Of a stretch of DNA of 64,000 bases, positions 55,909 to 64,000 are shown piece after piece. Made by a program: the position numbers and the translations under genes. Location of the stretch: NCBI GenBank assembly GCA_010015655.1, contig ML976660.1, positions 1 to 64,000 of the forward strand, written 5' to 3'. Under the pieces are notes generated by a model, which was given only the letters and a program-made list of their open reading frames with translations, did not search any database and had not been told where the DNA came from. The DNA comes from Bimuria novae-zelandiae CBS 107.79 (taxonomy: Eukaryota; Ascomycota; Dothideomycetes; Pleosporales; Didymosphaeriaceae). The stretch's first letter is position 1. Every line of letters starts with the position of its first letter.

Positions 55909-56276
55909 GTAGGGTTACATGTAGTGATGAGCAAGAAGCATGGAATATCGATACGTGTATTACTATGCTTCAATTTCGCGGAGTGGACGTGCCAAAAAGC
56001 CCTGACCATGCGCGGTTCCGATCAGAGCACGCGAGATGCCCGTAACATTCCTTCCCTCACCGCCTGCGCCATGTCGGACGCCAGTCCTTCCTAGATCCGC
56101 ACCAAGCTCCACCACTCAGGCCTCCGGAAGAGATTCCGTATTATACACGGACATCTCTTCGTCCATCGTCCCAAATCGCGAAACGTCATCTCCATCATGC
56201 CGCGTGTTCCGTCATATCGCATCTCGTTACGCTGTGGTTGCACCCGTTCTCGCTATGCCATCGGGCGGGCTGACTT
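55909..56276. other. Convergent 3' flanks
   Basis: Between the ends of the thioesterase and the disordered-protein gene. No gene is seen. Confidence 0.4.
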
Positions 56277-58536
56277 TCATTGACAATCTTCATATGAATC
56301 GAATGACTTGGTCAAGGTCAGGTCGTAGTCAGCCGGTCCGTCCGTGGACTTCGACTCATCTGTATTCCAGCCCTTTCCCTTCAACAGGTTGACAAAACTA
56401 CTCTTACGGGGTGTCATCTTCCGGATAGCGCGTCCGAAAGATCCCTTGGAGTACGATTCTTCCGGTCTAGGATTAAGTGGCGGTAAATCTAGCGAAATAT
56501 TGAGCAGTCTATGGTCCTGACGGTATTTGTGCTCGAATTCCTATGATCGCTTTTAGCTAGACTCATGGAGACGGAAGTAAGTCAGTACTTACCCACAGAC
56601 TATCTGCCGCCTGATAGGATGAACATAGCTCACGAAGCTGGAGGAAAATGTGACACGCTGCCTTGCTCTCCTGATGCACATTACAGTGCGCGAGCGGTCC
56701 CTCCACAATGTAACTGGGATCCAGTTCAGCGTGCATCGCCTCGGTCCGCCACTGATCGAACCGCGATTGGAAACGCCCGGCCCAGTACATCGCTGGCATG
56801 TACTCTTTTACCTGCCGAGAAACACCAACGTTAGCAATCCCTACGGCCTTTGGGGTCTTTGCAGACCACAATTCACTAGGCTTGGCCGAGAACAGCATCG
56901 AGGCGCTGAATGTACGTCCAGGCCCAGGTATCTGGATGCTGAGCTTCGACTTGCTCTTCGGTAACATCGACTTGCGGCTTTGGGGAATTCCGTCAGTAGT
57001 ATTGGTCTTCTGGTAGTCGCCAACTTCAGGCATTGAGGGTAAATCAACCAACGAGCTTTTGCTCGAAGGCAGACTGATCATTTCAACATCCGAATCTTGC
57101 CCACTGGGTTCTTCTCCAGGTCGGGCAGATTCCATCGCTCCCTGCGTCGAAACAAGTAGAGGCATAGAAGCACTCTTATATTGCTCCGGTATTGCAGGTA
57201 CAGGCGGCACCTCTTCAAACCTTGCCAGAAGGTGATGATGCGTAGAGGAACGAGGCAATCTCACCTCATTGTTCACCCCCACCTGAGCTCGCGCCGCCAT
57301 AGCACCACCCATCTTCCTATACGGCGTAGAGAACGTTCGTTTGCGAAAATCCTTCTCCGTACTCGATCGAGGTAGGGAACCTCGTGCAGATGCATTGCCG
57401 TTAGTCGCTGAAGTGAGCGGGCTAACGGGTCCGAGTAGGCGAGTCTGTGCGACTGCACTGCCACTCGAAGCGGGCACTGAGCCCGTGGTATGAAGGGGAC
57501 TCCGATTCTTAGGCAAAGCTCGTTGGGCGGTCAAAGGTGTTTGGGACAAGGCATGCGTGGTTCTGGGTTTGCTTGACCCTGGTGGTGTGTTACGAGGCCC
57601 TTGTTTGCTTTGAGCCAAGACACTGGCAGGATCAACTGACTTTCTCTTCGACGCAGCCGTGGGAGCCATTGCACTCTCTCGCCTCGGGGAAGATGGAGAG
57701 TGTTCCTGGATGTTGGACAACCTTTTCACATGCCGGTGGGTGACCGGAGATGCGTTCTCTTTCATATTTGGCCTCTGTGTCACCGGGATGCTGGTGAGCC
57801 TTTGTTGGCCTGACATTCGTGGCGCCATGAAAGTGGTGGATCCAGATGAATACGCTCTCTTCACCAGGTTTGGTGTTGTGTAGGATCGCACCGTTCCTGC
57901 GGCTGCCTGCTTCGCCTGCTGGCTTGTGAGACTCGCTAACGGCCGATACTGACGTGGGCTCACATTCCGATGTGCTGGAGCGGAAGGGTCTGGCGACGGA
58001 ATCTTGGTAGGTGTGGCATGAGCTTCATCTTCGAGCATGAAGGGTGAAGGGCCTGGGGTAGGTGCTGAGCCGGACTCCTCAGACACCCTTCGACTGGGAC
58101 GTGGTATGAAGGTCATGGTGCGCGATCGCGGCAGTTGTTTAGGTGTGGCATCCAGGTCAAGGCTCGCCCGCGGGCTCACTTTGTTATTCGGCGTCACCTT
58201 GCGTACCGCCGGGGTCCCATACGATGACAGATCATGCATTGGGGACAAGAGTCTAGTCGTCTCATGCGGACGCGGGTCAGGAATATCGATGGCGGTGGTG
58301 AGGTCGTTCGAGGGCAGGGAAGGACGCGCCGGCATGGTCCTGCGCTGTGAGAGCGAGATCAAAGACAAGCCATAGCTGAGCTTTCGTCTGAACTTGCTCG
58401 AATTGGCTGTATCATCGCCATCCAGCAGATTGGGCTTCTCCCGGCGGCCCACCATGTTCGCTTGCGTCCCGTCGCTGAAGAATTCCCACCGCGAGCGAAT
58501 CTCCTCGAATTTGTGACGCTCTGGGTAACTCAGCAT
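56277..58536 (-). CDS. Large disordered fungal protein with a conserved C-terminal helical module
   Basis: Exons 56593-58536 and 56277-56540 (52-base intron) give 735 residues from the ATG at 58536 (MLSYPERHKFEEIRS). Residues about 60-590 are Ser/Pro/Thr/Arg-rich and disordered. The C-terminus holds a compact helical region, VKEYMPAMYWAGRFQSRFDQ and ACHIFLQLRELCSSYQAADS, with EFEHKYRQDH after the intron. A GTAAGT donor lies just upstream (58,577) and an open frame to about 58,760 reads LVEKWELLASVGQKLSELW, so an extra 5' exon is possible. The composition suggests a scaffold or kinase substrate; the function is unknown. Confidence 0.75.
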
Positions 58537-59019
58537 GGCTCCAACGTGACAATGCGGGTGATAAAGATGAGACACTTACAGGAATGGCCCGTGTATGAGC
58601 TGCGGTGAGGTAGAGTGCGAGGTTGGAGAGGCAACGGCGATGCGGGTCGTTATAAACAGCAACGACCGGGCACTCACAAACAGGAAGGCGCGGTCGACCG
58701 ACCCAAAGCTCACTCAACTTCTGCCCAACACTAGCCAACAATTCCCACTTTTCAACGAGCACAAGTTTCCGAATGTTGTGTCTTCAATGCATCAGCAGTA
58801 CGGAGGCTGGTTGAACCCACGCTGTTTTGTCCTGGTGGTTGAAAGTACTTGGAAGTGAATAATCACAGTGAGAACATAGAAATTGAAAATGGAACAGACA
58901 TGGATATGTAGTTGACGAAGCGAAATAAACAACGATTCATAATATGGAGGGTATCCAACGCCCACGTACCTTACGTAGACGCCGCCATATGCATGCTAAA
59001 CAAACCCAACACCAACGTC
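58537..59019. other. Intergenic or possible 5' exon of the preceding gene
   Basis: The minus frame 58,577-58,760 has coding character and ends at a GTAAGT donor but lacks an ATG. The rest is 3' flank of TOF1. Confidence 0.4.
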
Positions 59020-62000
59020 TTACTCCGAGTCGCTGTCGATGACGAACCCAGCCCTCATATTTCTCGCAGCAGGCCTCCGGACTGTGACGACTTCATCCTC
59101 TTCGTCGTCATCGGCATCAGCCATTGCTACGTCGCCGTCTTTTGTTGCGGCAGGCGTGGTTACTTTTGCTGATTTATCTGACGCGCCAGCTAGTTGGGAC
59201 GAGAGAGGTGTGTCAGTAGCCTCGTCTTGGCTATCATCCAAGTCGACGGGCCTTTCCTCCGACGGAGCTCTGCTACTAGCACTCTCATCGTCGGCGCCAT
59301 TTGCTTCTTCCCCGTCACTATCATCCGAATCAAACGGACCAGCTTTTTGCTTCGGTGGCGTCTTCTTCCTCTTCCTCCTCTCGGTTGTTGACGTATCCGC
59401 CTTCCTCTTCTTTGAAGCTACAGGCTCTGTAGTGCCCAGGACCAGGGAATTTGCATTATGCGACCTCGTTTGGGCTCTGAGTGCCTCTTCTCTCGCAAAA
59501 AACGCTGCGTCTGCCTCTGGATCATCCTCGTCATCGGAGTCGTGAACAAACATTGTACTCTTGACTTTGAGCTGCTTCTCAATCTCTTTCTGCCGTCGAG
59601 CGTTTGCCCGCTCCTGCTTCTCTTCATCATCAAGCTCAACCGGCGTGCGCGCCCGTCGACGGCGATTGCGCATCTTTTTCCCACTTCCGTCAGCCTTCCG
59701 CGCAGTTGGCTCGTCCAAAGCATACTCTCCGCGATCTTCATCAGAATCGTGGTCAATGCCATCGTCCTCATCATCCCAGTCCACGCGTCGTGCCGAGCGC
59801 CGTGCGGCTGCAGCCTTGCTGCGAATCATGTCCTCGGGGCCCTTTCCATTATCGTAGGTCGGAGGATCGAATTCATATTTGCGGATAAGATCAATCGCTT
59901 CGTGCAAGTCTGTAAACGTCAGGGTAGAAGGAATCAACCAAGTAGCGTCAGGGTCATCGTGAGCACCGAGACGGTCGAAGCCCACGAGCGTCAAGAGGAG
60001 GCGAAGCTTGTTGTCTTTGAACATCGCTACCCGACGCTCTTCGCTGTCAGGCTTGACTACTGCACAACGTTAGCATATGACACGGCATTTATACAAGGTA
60101 GACTTACGGATAGATGGTGGCTTCGGAGCCTCTGTTTCCACGTTCTCAGCAGCATTTTCGCCTTCAGGGTTTGCTGCTGCTGCAATCTCTTTTTGAGCCA
60201 CTTGCATGTCTTCCCATGCTTTCCTCTCTTCCACAGCTGAAGTCAAGACGTCTCGTACCCAGTGCAAGGCGTCCGACTTTTGCTGATTGACAAGCACACC
60301 CACGGCCACACCAATTTGCTCAGGCTTCTCCATGCCAGGCTTGACCTCAACTTCTGCTGGAGCCCGTGGTGTCCTTGTAGGCAATTCTCGATCGTAACCA
60401 TGCTCCAGGAAGAATATCGTTTGTGGGATCTTGCTGAATAGCATCTCAACAACAAGCTCAGGTCTTTCTTGCACGCGTTTGACAACAGCTCGGAAGAAAT
60501 GTCTGACAAACTCCTCCCACTCTTTGAACGACGGCGACTCCTGATCCAAACCTTCTGGGCCTTTGATCATCTTATTGAAGAGCTGAAGTATATCCACGCG
60601 GCACAGCAGTACGCCGAGCTCCATCTTGAAAGCCACTCGGTGGAAGAAGCGGTGGGCACGTTTCAGCTGGTCGTTGTCCAACTCGTTGTAGTACTTGGTG
60701 AACGCCACGAACGTATTGACGCTACTTTGGTTGATAAACTTTGCTGCAAATCGCGAGAAGTCGAACTTTCGCTCGGACACTGTCTTCTGCGCCGCGGCAA
60801 GGTCTTCTGTTTCTGAGACATGACCTTCTTGCTCGCCCTGTTCACCTTGCGCCTCGGCCTTCTTCTTGCGAATCTTTCGAGCTCGTTTCTTTGACCGGAC
60901 TTGCATGTCGACATTTTGCTTTGAATATCGCTCGAGCATGCGAAGAAAGACATGCGCAAGCTCTGTGACAGCATCAAGGTACCCAAATCCTTGATCATTG
61001 TACGATCGCAGAGTATGCACTATCCGGTCATGCGTGGACTCCTCGTAGAAGATTCGGTTCTGTATGTTCTCGGCAATCTCCTGGTCGTCCTCTAACGCCG
61101 ATTCGGACATCTCTTGTACAGTGAGTAGGATCTGCGTGAAGCACTTCATGCCGGCATTGAGGTCCTGCCATGCCTTCTCATCTTCACTCTTTTGCATGAA
61201 TCGGTTCATCAGAATGAACGTCTCTTGATTCATGACCTCCGCTACAAGACCGTAGCTCTCGTCTTCCGCACTCAAAACTTCATTGCTTTTAGGATCGGCA
61301 GCCCTTTCTTTCATGGTTCGGCGGCGAGCGCATTCCGCTCGGAGGAACCAGGATACGAGGTAGAAGAATTGTCGGGAGTGGCGCGTTTCTACGCGTTCAG
61401 TTTCTCGCTCGATGGCTTTCCTTAGGTGGAGGAAAAGCGGGTTGAAGGACGAGTCTAGAAACTCTTCGACGAAAGCTTTGATATGCTTGCGCGCGGATGA
61501 TGTGAGGGACACGGGGAGATCGAATTCCTCACGTTCCTGCTCGCCGTCCGTTTTGCGTCCCGGTCGCTTCGGCTTGTTCCACTTCTTGGTTTTGTCCATC
61601 TTCTGCATACTTTTCTGGGCCTTGCCGAGCACGTCTTGTCCAGATATGGTTGATACTTGTTCGTCGTCACCTCGCTTGAGCCAAATCATAGTGCCGAACC
61701 TGTTGTGACGCGAAGGAGCATGCCGCGCGTATCCCGCAAGCATGGATTTCTCTTTCTGTATCAGGTTCTTCAACTCGTCCGTGTTCTTGCTCTTGAGCTT
61801 CTTCTCCTCCATGAACAGCTTCTCCGCATCGATGCCTTTGAGCAAGTAGAACAGGACCTCCAATATTATGACATCTTGCGAAACGAAGTCTTCTCCGATA
61901 CTGGAGGCGATGCTGAGAATGACCTGGAAGATGTCTTGCTGTTGGAAGGCATCGATAACTGCCGATCGGGCCACTTCGGCCTCGTCTATGTCCATCGGTA

Positions 62001-62693
62001 CGCTTTTTGGCGGTGAAAGCATGGCAATATTCCGGATGAAGTATAAAGCGATGCGAATGATGCCTTCGTCTCGGGGTGCTCGTTCGCGAAGAGGCACAGC
62101 CATGGAAGGCAGCGCGATGCGGACTGCTGTCTGAAGTATATTCGCACGATCATACTCCAAGACTGCGCGCTTGTATCCGATTTGTGCCAGCTGAATGTAC
62201 GGTCCATGACGATGGTGGTTTACGGTCGCTTCGACGGGATCGATCTCGAACGGCCATGTCAGAGGTACAAGGAGTTCCACTGCTTGCTGTTAGCATCCCA
62301 CTCGTCTACGCTGTTATTGTATTCTTACGCGTAGCAACTGCAAGCTTGTGCTTTAACCGGTCGTCCGTCACCTTTGCGGACACTTTGGCTAGGATTTCAA
62401 GCAAATCGCCCTTCACCAGATTCGCCTCAGCCATGCATCGTGCGACATCCCGACGATTCAATTGCCCGTCGGCAAACTTGAGCCATTTTCGCAGGTCTTT
62501 TAAGCAGAGGAGGGCGTCGTCTCCGAACGAGTATGTGCCATCGTCGCCAATACCACCAAGCTGCCGGATGTCAGCACGAATACCACGCCTGGGAATATGT
62601 ACTCACAGCAGTAATAAGACTGTAGACATGAGCGCGGATCTCAGGATCCACGGGATCCTTTGCCCACTCGTCCAGGGTTGTTTGGTGGGCCAT
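59020..62693 (-). CDS. TOF1: Topoisomerase 1-associated factor / Timeless (replication fork protection)
   Basis: Exons 62607-62693, 62329-62560, 60108-62279 and 59020-60059; introns of 46-49 bases keep frame and give 1176 residues. The N-terminal TIMELESS domain shows VYSLITALGGIGDDGTYSF, LLVPLTWPFE, YKRAVLEYDRANILQTAVRI and IIRIALYFIRNIAML, then IILEVLFYLLKGIDAE and NRFGTMIWLKR. Further helices (HFFRAVVKRVQERPELVVEM) and TWLIPSTLTFTDLHEAID follow. The last 230 residues are acidic and disordered and end in FVIDSDSE. The protein pairs with Csm3 to stabilise stalled forks and mediate checkpoint signalling (known). Confidence 0.96.
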
Positions 62694-62923
62694 TGTAATG
62701 GTTGGCGTTGGCAGGTGCACGCTGTCCCGCGTCAACTTTCAGACGCGTCGCGCGCCAGCCCGGACGCGTAAAGTGCACTAATGCAAGATCGTGCCAAGGC
62801 GGGGCGGGGCGGGGCGGAGAAGGCAGTCTCGGTCGCGGCTTCCCTCGGCCTTTCTCCGCATCGAGCTCCAAACGTCACATGCGAAATCCCCGGTGTTCTC
62901 CTACTTACACAAAAACACCTACA

Positions 62924-63984
62924 ATGATTTCAGCAACTGCCAGACGAGCAATTAGCTGCGCCGCAAAAAGGCAGTGCCGGAGCTTCAGCTCGAACCCCGC
63001 CGTCGGCGCTGCGGCCAAGGTCAAGAAGCTCGGCGTCATTGGAGCTGGCCAGATGGTACTTTCCATGTACGATGAGATGAAGCCGAAATCGTGCTGACAG
63101 CTGCAGGGGCTCGGTATTGCACTTGTCGCAGCGCAGAAAGCCAGTCTACCTGTGCGACTGATCGACACGTCGCAAGCCTCAATTGACAAAGGCTTGAAGT
63201 TCGCAGACAAGCTGCTAGAGAAGGATGTGGGCAAGGGAAGGCTGTCAAAGGAAGATGCTACCGCAGCGAGAGAGCGTCTGACGCCTAGTACAAAGCTGGA
63301 AGACCTCTCGGACGTCGACTTCGTAATAGAAGCTGTTCCTGTTCGTTCGCCTAACCCACCCACCCTATAGAATGCTCACTGGCGCAGGAAATCCCAGACT
63401 TGAAGGCGAAGATCTTCGCACAGCTCGCCCAGATTTGCCCTCCGCACGCTATCCTTGCAACGAATACATCCTCCATCTCCATCACGAAGATTGCGGCCGC
63501 TACTACAAGCGATCCCACGGACCTCTCTGCATCGTCGCGCGTCATTAGCACCCACTTCATGAACCCTGTACCCATTCAAAAGGGCGTAGAAATCATAACC
63601 GGTCTTCAAACATCCGAAGCCACGCTTGAGACTGCTCTTGAGCTCTGCAAGCGCATGGGAAAGATCCCTTCCACGAGCGCCGACTCTCCAGGCTTCCTCG
63701 CGAACCGCATCCTGATGCCGTACATCAACGAGGCTATCATCTGCTTAGAAACGGGCATAGGGAAGAAGGAGGATATTGATAGCATCATGAAGAACGGCAC
63801 GAATGTACCGATGGGCCCACTGCAGCTTGCAGACTTTATCGGGATTGACACGTGCCTCGCTATCATGCAGGTGCTGTACAACGATACGGGCGATTCAAAA
63901 TATAGACCTGCCGTGCTGTTGAAGAAGATGGTGGATGCCGGGTGGCTCGGTAAGAAGACTGGAAAGGGCTTCTACGACTACTAA
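62924..63984 (+). CDS. Mitochondrial 3-hydroxyacyl-CoA (3-hydroxybutyryl-CoA) dehydrogenase
   Basis: Exons 62924-63055, 63107-63340 and 63388-63984 give 320 residues. The N-terminus ([20 protein letters not shown]) is a mitochondrial-type presequence.  The NAD-binding loop VIGAGQM is joined across the first intron to GLGIALVA, restoring GxGxxG. FVIEAVP and [11 protein letters not shown] follow, then THFMNPVP with the catalytic-type His. [22 protein letters not shown] and a C-terminal KTGKGFYDY complete the family pattern. The second intron uses a GTTCGT donor. It acts in fatty-acid or butyrate oxidation (known for the family). It ends 16 bases before the window edge. Confidence 0.94.
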
Positions 63985-64000
63985 ATTCATCCGATTACTT

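Noticed and set aside
59039..59545. Ser-rich 168-codon plus ORF
   Set aside because: Antisense of the acidic Asp/Glu-rich tail of Tof1.

Overview
This window is nuclear DNA of a filamentous ascomycete (Pezizomycotina; a Dothideomycete is my guess, not shown). The signs are many short spliceosomal introns (41-80 bases, GT..AG, CTAAC/CTGAC-like branch sites), fungal gene families (Dap1, Rds1, Tof1, Trm1, Arp6, CorA-like, Tri7/wax-synthase-like), and transposon remnants riddled with TAA/TAG/TGA where Gln, Trp or Arg codons are expected. That last pattern is typical of repeat-induced point mutation (RIP; CpA to TpA).

The left part (1 to about 30 kb) is transposon-rich. It holds a RIP-inactivated Copia element (0.9-6.2 kb) abutting a MITE-like element. 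A CorA-like membrane protein gene and a small unrecognised gene follow. Next come a broken acyltransferase and a short gag-only LTR element with a perfect TATTT target duplication. Two housekeeping genes (ARP6 and a mitoribosomal mL50-like gene) sit in the middle. A complex segment at 19.0-25.0 kb is bounded by inverted copies of a roughly 120-base sequence. Inside it are a second, 2.3 kb TIR element and an intact-looking four-exon gene of unknown function; at its edges lie a gene that has lost its start codon and an ankyrin pseudogene. A short-chain dehydrogenase gene and a polytopic membrane-protein pseudogene with at least four lesions follow.

The right part (about 30.7-64 kb) is mostly intact and gene-dense. 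It holds a small mitochondrial protein, a six-cysteine secreted protein, a two-exon membrane protein, TRM1, an Rds1-like ferritin-fold protein, an HMG-like small protein, Dap1, a Pmp3-like protein, two large disordered proteins, TFB2 (TFIIH), a hotdog thioesterase with a 13-base exon, TOF1 (replication fork protection) and a mitochondrial 3-hydroxyacyl-CoA dehydrogenase that ends near the window edge.

The most unusual stretch is 47.7-53.0 kb. On the minus strand it carries ten degenerate copies of one promoter-like module: an AGATCAGATGATCG-type box, a TATATAA box, a pyrimidine tract with CACAC, CTAAAA, then ATGGG. Nine of them recur every 310-440 bases. Between the ninth and tenth lies about 2 kb of a roughly 42-base degenerate repeat, with a T-rich TTTTAGA core and CCCAT on the plus strand. 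I recognise no known gene family or transposon here; this is my best candidate for an undescribed system.
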